Shown here: positions 37,477-49,933 of the stretch, in pieces
Position numbering within the stretch: the stretch's first letter is position 1
Layout: the number at the start of each line of letters is the position of its first letter
Assembly: GCA_018398815.1 (NCBI GenBank)
Contig: CM031620.1
Location: 66,888,121-66,952,120 of the forward strand
Length of the DNA stretch: 64,000 nt
Direction: 5' to 3'
From: Conus ventricosus
Taxonomy: Eukaryota; Mollusca; Gastropoda; Neogastropoda; Conidae
Notes under the pieces: generated by a model
Database searches by the model: none
What the model was told of the DNA's origin: nothing
What the model saw: the letters and a program-made list of their open reading frames with translations, nothing else
Program-made: the position numbers and the translations under genes

Positions 37477-37494
37477 TGGGGGCTCGTCCGGGAT
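37477..37494 (+). other. Primer-binding site, tRNA-Pro type
   Basis: TGGGGGCTCGTCCGGGAT is an exact 18-base match to the tRNA-Pro primer site best known from gammaretroviruses, placed two bases after the LTR end. This fixes both the element's strand and the LTR boundary. Confidence 0.9.
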
Positions 37495-40040
37495 TGTAAG
37501 GTTTTGGAAATTGTGGAGGTTGGTCGGGATTTTCACAGCACTCTTCACGACTACTGCCTCCCGCCCACAAGGCTGTAGTTGTAAATAACGGGTGTTAGGC
37601 TGGCCGGAGTCCCACCGGAGAAGGGGATTCCCCACGCGGAGTGGAGCATATGTGGGGTTTGCCTTGACCGGATAGTCCGCAGGATTCCCGTCCAGGGCCG
37701 CCGGTCACACCTAGCCGCCTCTCTCTGCGTTCTTCGGTTTATTATTTACCCCAAAAAGTATCGACGGTATGTGTAAACTTAACTCCTTAACTTTAACTGT
37801 TATCTTATCCAATAGGTAACGGTTAGGGTGTAAAGGGTGGGGAGTGTATTAATAGGTTCCATTGTGCAGTTCTACAGCGTCCAAGTCTTGTGGCTGACAT
37901 AGGATAATACACACCGTATTATTAATGCTTGCCCCTGATTTGCCTGTACCCAAGACAAATCACGACTGAGAGAAGCGCAGTAAAAGTCGGAGGATCCGTT
38001 GGTAAATTGGACTAAATAGCGGTGTGCGGAAAACAAGCAAGGTACCAAACACACCCCCTACTGTCCTGTAGACCATACTTAAGTATATATATTTTTTAGG
38101 TGATTAATTTTGTTTCACCACAGAGGGTCAAGGTTTCTTGTATTTGTTTTAGTAGTAAGAGACTACTTCCCTTTCGAATAGGTTTTTTCCTCTTCTATCT
38201 ATATCGCACACACCATATCTATTTATAATATTTTTCCTTGTTAGTTAGTTTTAAAATTTACTCACTCTATTAATGGTGGAGTGTGGGTTGCGAAAAGAAA
38301 ACAAATAAAAGTGTACGAGTGGTTTGGATTGAGAGTGGCTTGGGCTGGTCTGTGTTTAATCCATTACGGCCAATACGGCCACTTCCAAGCTTACAGTGTA
38401 ACCTCCACCACCCTTATAACCACTCTCTCCCGCGGTGTTACACAGTTCAGCGTGCTCGCGTGGGGCATTGCCACTGCGCGCCGTAACTGGGTCCACTTGA
38501 AGGATCTACAGGCTAGGCGTGTTGGAGCAGTGTGTACAAACAGCCGTCGGGATAGTCAAGCATCTTTTCGACTTTGCGAAACTGGTATATTTCATTTTGC
38601 GTCGTCACTCGTATTTTATTCATCGTCGTTATTTAGTCGATCCATCCGGCCACGTTACTCAATTATCCATTCTTTTTCAGTCGTTGCGTTATTTCGTGTG
38701 TCGTCCGTGTTTTTGTATTTAAATTGATTTTGCGGGGGGGGGGGGGGCCGTTACATATTGGCGTGGCGAAGCTGAGACAAAATTAATGAGTTTTGAATGT
38801 ATTGGACTCCGTCCAGTATGGCGACTTGTGAGATTTGAGGATTTGTTTGGTTAGTGGTATTGTTCCTACACGCGGGATCAAGAAGGCCTCAATCACCTGT
38901 CTAGTCGCCTTATTCACAAAGTGATTGATATTGGAAAAGAGGTTTAAGGACGTATTCCTTCATTTAGGAGTCTTTAGACTCCAATATACGTATTCTGGCA
39001 TTAGATTCCCTTCCATGTTTGTCTGACTTTCGCTGTGCGACAGTTGAGGGCTATCAATTCCGAAGAGTTATTTATCTTGGCCAAGAGGGTTTGGCAATGA
39101 TTTGTTATTTCCACTTTTGATCAAAATTGGTGTAATAGAGACCGAGATAAGGGTATCTCCCTGGTCATTATGGTAACGCGTTTTCATTGTTTGCGGTGTT
39201 TAGGAAGTGTATCTTATCTGGTAAAGGTCGTTTCGTATTCCCATTTACTTGGTGCGAATTTTCACAAACTTTTTGTGTGTGAATCTGAAACTGTCCGGGA
39301 CCCGGTGCTTTTACACTTTGTGTTAGAATCTGCGGTCGGTCACAAGAGGGGAATAAGTCAATTATCTTCCATTCCCCTTACCTTTGGATGATTGGATTGG
39401 CGTATATTGATTAGAAGGCAGGTAGTCCTTCCATAGACTGGTGTGATGAGACATAAGTGAAAGATTGATGGGTAGAAGACCACTTTGTCATAATCTCCAT
39501 TTGTCATTGTGACTTGTATTCATCCAAGACATACTCCACTTAGCTGTGGGTCATGTCTGATGCATATCATTATTGGTTTTCAAAGTGTTTGGAAACAAAG
39601 AGACAATTACATATCGACACCAGATTCCATGAAGCTTTTTGCCCCCGCGAGTATTTACTTGAAAACTAGTGTGCGAAATCACTTTGTGGGAAAATGTCTA
39701 CAGGCCGAGGATCGCGGTTCAGCCCGCTCACAGTAAAATGAACAGGATTGTACCTGACTAGCTACTCCCGTGTCTCACTACACCTCCCGTACAGGATCTG
39801 ATATTGATACTGTCACGAGGTGTGCTCTACAGATAGGACATCCACCTGTCCACGACGTCTCCGTCAGTCCAGTATAACCATAACCTTTGGTTATCACCAG
39901 TCTCCGAGGAGACGACCACTTCCCACCTACATATTCCAGTTGTTGGGTCACCTATCCCATATCCCGAGGGAGAACCTAATACGCCACCGTCACCGTTTCC
40001 GCTCTCCCTGGTACCTTTTCCACTGGATCCATTACTTGTG
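37495..40040 (+). other. Long leader of the LTR element
   Basis: About 2.5 kb between primer site and the first Gag-like coding. It has a G-run at 38734-38749 and no recognisable domain. It could hold degraded Gag or a nested insertion. Confidence 0.4.
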
Positions 40041-40043
40041 TTG

Positions 40044-41000
40044 AAGGTTAGATAGAAAGTAGAGGGAGGCGCAGGAACGAAAAGCAAGAAAAGAAAGAGA
40101 AGAGAAAAGAACAAAGGAGAAGGAATGGAGAAAGGGAGAGGAGGAGGGTAAGCGCAGGAACGAAGGGAGATGGAGGAGAGGGAAGCGAAGGAAAGAAGAG
40201 AGAGGATGAAAGAAGGATAGAGAGAGAAGAGAAAGAAGCAAAGGAAGAAAGAAGATGGAAAATGGAAATGGAAAAATGAAAAGACAAGAACAAGAAACAA
40301 GAAATATGAGGAGGAAGAAACCCAAAGGTAGAGAGAGTTAGATTTCGTAACACGACTTGAGGCTGAGCGAGAAAAAATCGAGCGGAATTTATCTCCGCAA
40401 CTAAGGAAGACTGTCTCTCTCCGGGACCGCCACATGCTCCGGCATCTGTAGCCTCAACTGTCAGGGTGGAAAATATACCACACCCACTTGTTCCCACTCC
40501 CCCCATGCATTCAAATGCCCAGATAACAATATAAAGGATTCTATTGAGCACTTATATCGAACAATTTTTTGGAAGCGGAGGCCTCAAGCTTATGAGTTAA
40601 ACAACGAAAGAAAGGCTCAAAAACTAGTAAGCAATCTCACGGGTACAGCTAAGGAACGCTTCGTAGATATTCCCGCCAGGTCTACATATGACGAGCTGAA
40701 GCTTGCTTTGTGAAGCAGACTCCACATGACCCCAGAGAGCTACAGGAGGCAATTTCGCTCCATGAACGAAGCAACCTGATGAGAAACTTCTACCCAATGT
40801 GGCGAGCGGCCATCGTCGATCCCCCTACCACCCACGAATTATTGGGTGAAAACGTCAGGGATGGACTGAACAGTGTAATTTGTTGGAGCAGACTCACTGA
40901 ATTCGGTTTCGCCTGACCTACGCTGCAAGTTTGGGTGAGGCCCAACCACAGAGTTACCGCAGAGAGGCAATTGAGATAGCTGATGCCTCATGCCGATGCA
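40044..41000 (+). pseudogene. Gag-like region of the second Gmr1-like element
   Basis: The plus strand at 40044-40330 is almost pure purine and encodes a Glu/Lys/Arg coiled coil like the Gag start of the element at the left end of the window. Downstream, broken frames to about 41000 include a capsid-like segment with LREALIADEASC-style content too damaged to define. Assigned from composition and position. Confidence 0.5.
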
Positions 41001-41194
41001 CGACGCTAATATTATCATTCCTCGGTCAAGTAACCAGGAACCCACAAGGGAGGATTCGTCTTGCCACCGGACAGTCATCGACACTGCCACCCCCGGACAG
41101 TCTTCTGTCCTGCCACCGGGTCAGTCTACGTCTCCCAGCAAAGCAGACCCACCAACAACCCAAGGGTAAGAGGGACGAAACCAGGCACATAGCC

Positions 41195-41440
41195 GACAGT
41201 GTTTTGTATGTGGTCGCAATTGGTCCATCTGGCGCGTGTCTGCCCAGACCAACAAACAACCTACAACGCAAGTTAAAGTGCATATGGGGAGAGTGGAAGT
41301 GACTAACTCCAGCCTGCCCTATACCGTTCCTCTTCAGTAGTACGGGAAACCGTATGTTGAGCCAACAGAGGGACAACGGGCGCCACGGCAGTGTTGTCGA
41401 CGAGACGTTCGTACCTAAGGAAGCCCCGCTCCGCGGAATA
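41195..41440 (+). pseudogene. Zinc-knuckle remnant and protease
   Basis: CFVCGRNWSIWRVC near 41200 keeps three Cys of a CCHC knuckle but not the His. About 170 bases on, SVVDETFVPKEAPLRG follows a damaged Asp-x-Gly active-site triplet. Both are placed as expected between Gag and integrase. Confidence 0.55.
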
Positions 41441-41929
41441 ACCTGCGAAGTCCGCGGGATGATCCGTCGTATCCCTGCCTACTTCGATCAACGGAGCTTG
41501 AAGACCTATCGACGCCCCAACTACAAGTGAACGTAATGGCAGTTGCTTTGAAGCAACCAGCGAACTCCCTCCTCATAGAAACGAAACTGTCAGCAGGGAG
41601 ATGGTGGACAGCTTCTCCATATCCACTGAGGTTACCTCGCAGAGGTGTTCGGTCCCCGCCACCACTCTCGGCGATGCAGAAGAGCTACAAGAAGTCTTAA
41701 AACCCAAGTAAAAGCCCCGTGCCTTCACACGACCCAGGTCAGTATAGACCTCTACAGCGATCAAGGGATTTACAAAGCAAAGACCCCCACTGAACAAGGT
41801 AAACAGCTCGGTTGGAAAGTCTACACGAGAACGGCCTAATTGAAAGATCAAGTTCGGCCAGCAAAAGGTACTTCTTCACACGGCAGTTCTTCCTTCAGCC
41901 ACCATCTACCGTCACCCAGTTTGGTGTCC

Positions 41930-42480
41930 GTACCAGAAGCGCTTATCGGCCAACAAGTGTTGAGCGTCTGGACAGACCCCGCCCCGTATTGCCGGCACCA
42001 GGTGAACACCCTGCACTCTAAGCGGATTCACAAGCCCTTCTATTGGCCTGGGATACCTCGAGAATGTAGTGAGAGTTCCTCTGTACGAACCTTGTGACAT
42101 CTGTCAGAAGAACCACGCCCAAGGGACGGCATAGAAAAAACCAAGGAGCACTCTGTAGCACAGTTCCTTTGGTAAGGAAACTCCCTTCGAAAAGGTCGGT
42201 TGAGTGGACCTTATCGGCCCCCTTGTTCCACCTCGTCAGAACGTGACAAAAGAACACCACACGCTTTATAATTTATATTCGTATTGGGTTACGTCGAACT
42301 ACGGCCACAACGGTAACCTGAGGGCCACAACCCCCCTCAATAAAAATAGATCCTCACACCCGTAGCAGACAAGCCCTAAGGGAACTGTGGGACCAAGAGA
42401 CAGTGTGCCAGGAGTGTCCTCATCGGATCTAGGAACTCAGTTTCACACTGACGTGATGAAGAGGAGTAACCGGTTGCTGC
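41930..42480 (+). pseudogene. Integrase of the second Gmr1-like element
   Basis: Broken frames show the zinc domain (HKPFYWPGIPREC and a CDICQKNHAQG-like continuation), the first catalytic Asp in VDLIGPLVPPRQN and the second in SDLGTQFHTDVM. The catalytic Glu is not seen: the sequence jumps to RT motifs about 50 bases after the second Asp, so the C-terminal half is deleted. Confidence 0.75.
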
Positions 42481-42489
42481 ACATCCACA

Positions 42490-42900
42490 GGGAGAAAAAC
42501 TACATATACACGCCTGAGGGTCACTTTCAGATCCAATAGTTATGCCCTTTTGGCCTCAAGACATGTGCCAGGTGAACATTGTTTTAAGAAAAGCCTATCA
42601 TGGCGACTTCATGTATACAATAAAATACTCCCAAGACCACAAAACAGCCCTGTCACTGAAAGACGCTCATATAACATCAACGATGATTACCTTTTGGCAA
42701 CAGTCAACATGGAGGAACATCGCGCTTGCACAGTGAACCTCATCCCACGTCTCCGAGAAGAGCAACTCGCCGCACGCCCTACTAATTGCAGAAAGGGGAG
42801 TCCAGAGGTGCCGTTTTTGGGACATGATGTGTCCAGAGGGTACCTTCTGCCAGAGCCCGACAAGGTGGGAGAATCGAGGACGCAAGCCACCCAAGACTAA
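42490..42900 (+). pseudogene. Reverse transcriptase fragment
   Basis: IYTPEGHF marks the start of the conserved strand before the catalytic box, followed by a damaged FGL block, NMEEHRACTVNLIPRLREEQ (the EEH...L..L motif) and VPFLGHDVSRG with DKV (the FLGH...P...K motif). The N-terminal RT and the YxDD box are missing or unreadable. It lies 3' of integrase. Confidence 0.75.
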
Positions 42901-43074
42901 GAATGAGCTCCGTTTTCATTCCCAGGCCTGTTCGGGAATTACCCGGAATTTTAGTAGCTCACTTTGCAGAGACCGCAAAGGCCCCTTAGCGACAAAACCT
43001 CTGCTCGAAAGCCTGAGAATCAGGAATGGAAGGAGGAAGACGTAAAGGCTTCAGGGAGACTGCAAGACGCATAA

Positions 43075-43260
43075 TACCGAAACCGCCCATTCGGCAACTT
43101 GCAGACCCAGCGCCACTTTCGAGCTTCGCACAGAATTCGTCCAGAATTGGGCTCAGGCTGCTCTACACCAAGACCCACAGGTCGATGGTCAGCAACCCAA
43201 AACCTATGCCAGCAAGAGTATAACGGAGCAGATTGACTACCACACCACTAGCTGAGTGGT
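43075..43260 (+). pseudogene. RNase H fragment
   Basis: FELRTEFVQNWAQAAL corresponds to the first catalytic-Asp block of gypsy RNase H (Asp changed), and PKTYASKSITEQIDYH to the YASR/K...E..Y block. It follows RT, as expected. Confidence 0.65.
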
Positions 43261-43640
43261 CTCGCCTCGCCGTGGAGTGGCGTCCGCTGCTTCTCTCCAT
43301 ATCTCTACGGCAGGAATCATTCTAGAGTCTACCACCATCCCAGGCCTACCTGGCATAAAATCCGTCCAGTAAGGTCCGTCGACTGATGGGTTGGGCGGAT
43401 CCGAGCTTCAAAGTCATCCTTCAGGTTTCCGACAATTACCTGGGAAGGACGATGGGGAGGCAGACTTCATTCATGAGTCGATGCATTGAAGATACATCCC
43501 CAGCACTCTGAAAACTTATCAAGGATTCACCCAGTATCATATTGTGAGTGTTTGACCTCTCTGCATCCTTACAACCAGCGGTGCGTGAAGCTGCAGGGGG
43601 ACTGTGCCACGGTGGCACAGGCCTTTTGTGGTGTTGGTTA

Positions 43641-45940
43641 TGACAACGGACGGACAGCCCCTCCCTCCCGCATTTAATGTAGTTTTGTCCAGTTTATAAT
43701 CATTTCAATATATGTGTGTGTTAAAAGAGGGATTGGCAGCTTTGTTCTGTCAACTTTTCGGGAGCAAGTCTACCCACCGTGCGTTTGCGTAGCATCCTTT
43801 GCACCGCATGAACATGCTTAATTGTGAGAACCCGATAGATTGTTGAAAACCCGTGGAGAGCTCACTGATTCCCTTGGAAGTTATTCCCCTTTGATCGGCA
43901 GTTGCCGTTTGGGAAAATTCTTATGTTTACTCGGCATGGCGCCCAGAGTGAGAGACCACGTACTTCTTTTGCGAGGCATTATCGTAACCCTGACGAAGGC
44001 CACTTGTCTGCCTGACGGTGAAGTCTGAGGTGAGACAGAGGCCATTCCCTTATTCCTGCCCACCAAGTCTTCAACTGACCCTCTACGCTGGGTGACCATC
44101 TGTCCCAGCCCATCCTACCTATGGTGAAGGGCTGCTGGTGCTGACGGCTCCGAGGGGTCCGGACAGTCCTGTCGCTGAGGAACAGTCCCTGCCGCCCACT
44201 TTTCCCCCTCCTTTCCACTCGCCCGTTCAGGTGAGTTTATTTCCGTGCTCTTGATCTCCAGTCGCAATCCACAGAGGTTTCGGATTGTAAATTATAAATA
44301 ATATTTCATTCAAAAGTCTTTCGTTTTAGTACTGTGCTGGGCAGTACTACAAGTTGTGAGAATATTTGTGGTTTCAGACGCGCAGCGAGCGATAAGCCTA
44401 ATTTATAAATATGGAAGAGCCAGTTTAAAACTTACTTTTTAACATATGCGCTAACGCTGAAGCGGTGACCATTCTTCTTGTTTAGCGATTTGGTCAACAC
44501 TGAGAGCTGCCGCGCAGCGCTTATTTTATTCCATTTTTGGCTAATCAACTTTATTTTTAGTGTACTCCGCAGAGAAGGATTATGCTAGTTTGGTTCTAAA
44601 AAAAATAAAATATATTTATTTAATAAAAGAAAGAGAAAAACTTCAGGCCGGACCGTTGCGGTGTTTTGAGTTACCGCGCGGACTCACTTGGGGTCGGGAA
44701 GCGAGCGTTTCCTTACGCGGCGCCTGTTTGTATCCGCTCCGCCTGTAATGTCCATTTGTTTATATGTATTGTATCAGATTTGTTTTCTCCATTAATTTAC
44801 AATTATATTTCGCTTTTAATGGAAAGTGGTATGGTGTGTTGTAATATTATTCTCAGGTCAACACGTCATCTGACATGTTTCATTGTCGTTTTATATACCC
44901 GAGGCTTACAGATTGAAGGGGTAGTATATATTATGACAAAAAAGTTTCACAGGTCAAACGAATTTTGTGTTTTTTTTAATCATTAAGAGAATAAGAAAAA
45001 AAAAAAATAATAATACCAAAATGAAATGTGAAGTAAATAATTAAACTAGATCAGTCTTGCGGGTTGTAGCCCCATTTCGCCGTATAGCCTGCACCTACAC
45101 CAGATTAAGCTGTACCTAGAATGAATTCAATGCCCCTTTTTTAAGGGCGGGGTTTTGTATTCTTGTTTTCCCTCCGATGGTTTTGACGGGTGGTGGAGCC
45201 AAGAGCGGCCGTCTGATATACATTCCGAAGTTCTGTGATGAAGAGGAGCCGGAAAACAGCTGACCCGTGCTGCTAGAACGAGGCCAGAACGCCCTCAATG
45301 AGTATCAGCAGCTATATATGGGCATGCACCTGTGTTCCCCTGTTCGAACAAGAAAAGACTTTAAGCTACGTTTTCTTTATAGCGTGTATGGGTGGTGTTT
45401 GGTGATGCCTGGCGTGTGGGAGACATTCTGGTTTTGGCTGTGATGTTTGAGAGGGGATATGTGTGAGTGTACATGAATTGTGTACGAGAGCGAATGTTGA
45501 TGAATATGCTTGTGTGGCATGGGACAAGACCCTGTTCCTCCCTCATTTAATGATTCTCACCCTGTCCCCTCTCTTCTATCATTATTTATGGGATAGAATA
45601 GTGGTAGTTATCAATTTAGTTTGTTCCCCTGGGCCCAGGGGTGGGGTCCTTTGTCGGGTTATTTTGTCCATTAAGTAATCCTCTTCATTTAGGTGGCTGT
45701 CAATCATCTATTTTTCTTCTTTTCCAATTTATCTCTCTATCCCTGACCCGCCTTCTTGAAAGTCGTCCCTTCACCACTAGGTGTGAATGAGATATTTTTC
45801 ATAAATTTAATAAATTGCTTATTTTATTGTTTTCCGCCGATTGGTTGAGTGTGTGGTCGGTGAGTGATTGTGCCCTGCTTCCCACTACCCTCCCCTCTCC
45901 ATCCTCACTACCTTGATAACGGTGACCTTGAACCCGATCA
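43641..45940 (+). repeat. 3' LTR (~2.3 kb)
   Basis: Collinear with 35112-37474, with scattered indels. It ends CGATCA where the first copy ends GCGACA. No clean polypurine tract directly precedes it. Confidence 0.8.
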
Positions 45941-46029
45941 AGAGTAAATCAGGCAGCTGTGCCCAGATAAACTTATTGGAGAGTTTTACAAGTACAGTAG
46001 ACAAGTCCATTATGCCTTTCCCTTGTTAA

Positions 46030-47960
46030 ATATTACAATACAATTTTTGATGAGGGTTTTTTTCCGGAAAACTGTCGGGGGGGGGGGAGTCTCTATCTTG
46101 CAACCACTAATTAGAGGAGTGATAGGAATTGCCCATATAACAAACCGTGAAACTCTTGTTGAATGTTTGTAGCTACATCTATAGCCTATGATTCTCAATA
46201 GAAGGTTAAAACCAAATGGATAGAAATTAACAATATTTCTAGGGGAGGCGCAAGCTGGTTTACCGCGAACAAACGAAGTACCCACAGATCACATTTTCAC
46301 TTACTGAGCAATGACTATCAGAAGCATTGTTACGACACAGGAAGCTCTATGTCGCATTCATAGACTTTAGGAAGGCTTTTGACCTAGTAAGTGGGATAAA
46401 TTGTGGAAGTTTCTCTCTGTTAATGGTCTTAATGAAAAATCTTAGAAAGCTGCAAAGTGTGTATCATGTTGTGAAGACTTGATGGTTCTGAACTAGAGTG
46501 ACCTAACTAGATAGCTTTTTCTATGCCGCACGGGCGCCAAAAACAAGGTGATGAGTGTTTCACCTGTGCAATTTTCACTGTTTATCAATGAAACTAACAA
46601 AAGATATAACACTCTTTTGGTAACAAGGAATCCACTGTTCTCAGACCTCATTGAACTTTTGATTCTGTTATTTTCTGATGATGTTGCATTATTTTTCAGA
46701 TACTGTTATTGGTTTGCAAACCCAAACTGAAAGTGGTCTTGTATAATACCTCAAAACGTTTAGATATACTTTGAATCTGGACAAGTCAATATTGGTTGTA
46801 ATCAGGAATGCGGTTACCTTGCATCGAATGAAATTGGACCTTTTGGAGATACTCACCGTCCACTGTTTAACATGTCTAAATATCTTAGGAGTAATAACTG
46901 TCCCACAAAGAAAAACTTTCCAACCAACCAGTGTGCTCCTAGCAAACAGAGCAAAGAAAGAATTAATTAAGGCCTAATCAACAGAATGCTATTGTCAAAT
47001 AGTGAACATTCCTCCTGTAAGTTCTTTAAGCTATTCGATTGCCCAAATACAGCCTATCTAACTTATGGAAGCAGAGAATATGGGGACTGTCACATCTAAT
47101 CAGACAAATTGACAGCGTGCACTTAGCTGCTATAAAAATTTCTAGGAGTAAAGTCCCATAGCTCCAACCTCAGGGCACATTAGAGTAGCGGCGAATCTGG
47201 ACGATACCCTCTTTATGTATTAATACGTATGCAAAATGTTACCAGATTTTGGGCATTCCGTGATTTGCTTGTTATGGATAATAACAGACTCCCGCAGACA
47301 GCCGATGATATGTTGCACCAATCTGGAGACACAAAAATTAAATTACCCAGGACGACTAATGGTTAGTTTATTTCAATTATCGATTTGGGTTTTGGAATTG
47401 TTTGGAAATGCAGTGTGAATGGTAAAGTGAAAGCTTTTCTTGCAGAATTTAAGAAACGTTTACGTGTTGTTACATCCAAGACTGGCATACACTATTGAAT
47501 CGCATGAGAAGTACGATGTTTAACGTACATAAAAAGCAGGACCCCTCTTGTTCAAAGATTACCTACCTCTGAGTAATGAAACATGTTAACACATCCGCCA
47601 GGTTCTTTTCAAGGTTTACGGTATAGGGACATGTCGCCTTTACGATGGCCACATATTTACGATATACTGATCGCAAAGAAAACTATGACATATTTCTGTC
47701 CACACTGTAAGGAACCCCGGCAAACTGAGCATCCTTTTCCTACTGATTTAGTCCCTTTGTACGAAAAGTTTTTGCGCCTCTGAGTTAGATTCCAGCTAAA
47801 TATACACACGGCCCGTTTCTCTATCAAATGTCCATGTTGGCCTAAGCCTGTTCTATTGAGACAAAATCATGATGTTGGTAATTTCATATTATAGAGCACT
47901 GAGGCTGTAGGAACGGAATACTTACGGCTGCAGTTGCTTCAAGAATGTTTTTCTTATGTA
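46030..47960 (+). pseudogene. LINE RT remnant
   Basis: Broken frames carry FPENW-like entry (46050), LYVAFIDFRKAFDLV (46360), a damaged SPVQFSLFINE block (46560), a catalytic-box remnant in FSDDVALFF (46675), VIGLQTQ, NLDKSILVV and a Cys-pair C-terminus with FCPHCKEP (47700). The order and wording match the LINE at 14665-18430, so it is probably a more decayed member of the same family. Confidence 0.75.
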
Positions 47961-48096
47961 ACTTTGAACACCATTCAGCTGAGTATTCTTACGAGTGGCT
48001 TGTACGATTTATTTTGACCTTGTTCACCTCACTTTGATAGGTCCTGTGGCCTTCAAGTAAAATATTCTGAGTCCAGAGTGTCTGAGCTGAGAACCC

Positions 48097-48210
48097 TCTC
48101 TCTCTCTCTCCGAGGAGCACTCTCTCCTCTCCTATCTCACTCTCTCCTCCTCTCCACTCTCTCTCTCTCTTCCTCTCCTCTCCTCTCCTCTCCCTCTCTC
48201 ACTCTCTCTA
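48097..48210. repeat. Interrupted (CT)n microsatellite
   Basis: CT-rich tract with irregular interruptions. Confidence 0.9.
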
Positions 48211-48980
48211 ATGATTCCACGATGGATTTTGCAAAGCCAGGTACTCGTGAGCTGTGACTATGTTATTAGTTTTCGTTTCATGAGCCACGGCCATAGTAAC
48301 GAAGCGAGTGACTGCCCACGAACTTACTCTTCAATGTTGACAATGCCTTTGTGGAGATGCCTAGATTTTGCGATAGTCGTCTCCTATCAAATTGGTCCGG
48401 ATTTTTAACTTGTGATCTGGCTGTACCACTTTCCACGTTTAACAACCATAAAGAAAAAAAGACAAATGTCAATAACACTAGAGTCAGCGGCCATTCTCAC
48501 TTGAGAACAAAGACATACGCTATTGGTTGTTACCGATGGATCTTGAGCAATTTGGGAACGCTTCAAATTCGATTTCGATTCTTCATCTGTGGCAACTGGC
48601 CGTCCTGGCTTGAATTGCTTCAGTCTCAAATTTTCAATCGTTTGCTTTGATGTCTCTTTTGATACCTTTAGTGCTCCTTGTCATCAGTTTGGTCTTTTCC
48701 GCACCGAGACCCACGCCATATGCTGTGGGTGTTTTGTCCGAGCATTTTACTGGTTGGGCAAGTTCTTGGCCAGCCGAGCCATGGATCTATCGGCAAAGCG
48801 TAGTTGGAACATGGTCCAACCGCCAATGCTCACTGTTTCAAAGAGGTCGTCTGGTGCGTCTGTCATGAGTCTTCAGAAGAATGTTGAAGAGGCAGTCCTG
48901 CCTGACGTTAAAAGTTGTGCAGAACCATTCACTTGGCCTGCTATTGTAGGGGACTGCGTTGGTAGCTTTTTTTCATACGT
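48211..48980. other. Stretch with uncertain coding remnants
   Basis: A plus-strand frame begins at 48589, but its first 130 residues match nothing I know. A minus-strand segment at 48629-48405 has faint resemblance to a transposase helix-turn-helix. Neither is firm. Confidence 0.3.
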
Positions 48981-48984
48981 TTGC

Positions 48985-49257
48985 TCTATGACCCCCTCAC
49001 AAGCAGAAACGATTTTTGCTGAAGAGACTAAAGCAGGCTTCCAAAATGGTAGAAGCATCACCAAGGACAGTACTTCTCTGGATTCTATTGACACCTTCGG
49101 GTGTGTCTTTTTCTTTTCTGGTGAGAAACATCCACAACACCAGCATAATACATACCATGATTTTATCGACTTTCAGAAAATATTTGACAGAATCTGGCGC
49201 GCACTTGTGTGGGCAACATACGGAAGTACAATATCGGCAGGAACCTTGAGACAGAAC
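48985..49257 (+). pseudogene. LINE RT fragment
   Basis: In one open frame: KAGFQNGRSITKDSTSLDSI then YHDFIDFQKIFDRIWRALVW, the two adjacent RT blocks (AGF..GRST and DF.KAFD.i.h..LW) of non-LTR elements. It stops before the catalytic box. It is part of a longer 223-residue frame whose upstream part is unassigned. Confidence 0.75.
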
Positions 49258-49359
49258 TAAAAAATTAGAAAAAAAAGTATTTAAAAATGGAGATGTGACC
49301 ATAACCCTATTCTTCCTATCTGGCTCTGGATGGGAAAATGAGAGTGTGAAAATCACTGA

Positions 49360-49470
49360 GAGAGAAACAGACAGAGACAGACAGAGAGAGACAGAGACAG
49401 GGACAGAGACAGAGACACAAAGACACAGAGAGAGACACACAGAGAGTGAGAGAGAGAGAGAGAGAGAGGA
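49360..49470. repeat. (ACAG)n/(GA)n microsatellite
   Basis: Tetranucleotide and dinucleotide purine-rich repeats. Confidence 0.95.
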
Positions 49471-49616
49471 AGGAGGAAGCAAGAGAAAATATAGCGATTG
49501 AAGGAGATATATTATTATCATAAACTTTACTAGTTTCATGATGATGAGGAGGAGTAGGAGGAGGATTAGTATCATTACTGTTGTGTTGTGGTGGTGGTGG
49601 TGGTGGTCAGTTTTAC

Positions 49617-49933
49617 TATCAATGTTGTTGTTGTCCGTACCCTGGCTAAAAGACTCCAGGGATCATCCGAACAGCCGAAGTATTTGAACACTATGGCACA
49701 AATGCATCAGCTGGGGATGAGAACATTACGTGTGTGACCGTTTTTGATTACCCCGCCACATGGGCAGCCACACTCCGACTTCGGGGGATTTGGGGGACTG
49801 ATAATGTTATGCTAGGAGCTTGTCACGACTGAAGACAATCCCCACATAACTATGCAGAGCATAACAACATTTTGATGTAGCCTTGGTGTTCTGGCCTATG
49901 TCAATTGGTCTGACACAGCCTTAAGCCAAGGCG
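49617..49933 (-). mobile_element. SINE-like repeat, copy 1
   Basis: About 317 bp, the reverse complement of 56614-56938 with moderate divergence. In the minus sense it begins GCCTTGGCTTAAGGCTGTGTCAG and ends in a (CAA)n-like tail (TTGTTGTTG on the plus strand). No clear target duplication at this copy. Confidence 0.75.

Larger units (their letters stand above)
35112..45940 (+). mobile_element. Gmr1-like LTR retrotransposon with ~2.3-kb LTRs
   Basis: Two direct ~2.3-kb repeats (35112-37474 and 43641-45940) bracket a 6.2-kb interior with a tRNA-Pro primer site, a charged Gag-like tract, a CCHC-like motif, a protease-like motif, integrase, RT and RNase H, in that order. Integrase before RT again makes it Gmr1-like. 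All frames are broken by many indels. Flanking ATAGT/AGAGT could be a diverged target duplication but is weak. Confidence 0.8.

Noticed and set aside
39827..40551. Minus-strand 202- and 167-residue hydrophobic frames
   Set aside because: They are antisense to the purine-rich Gag-like coiled coil of the second LTR element; no motif.
35112..45940. The two 2.3-kb repeats as an assembly duplicate like 17083-33238
   Set aside because: A primer site follows the first copy and retroelement coding lies between, as expected for LTRs; part of their divergence may still be sequence error.
48405..48629. Mariner-like transposase on the minus strand (GRPVATDEES segment)
   Set aside because: Only one short weak likeness, no catalytic motif and no terminal repeats.
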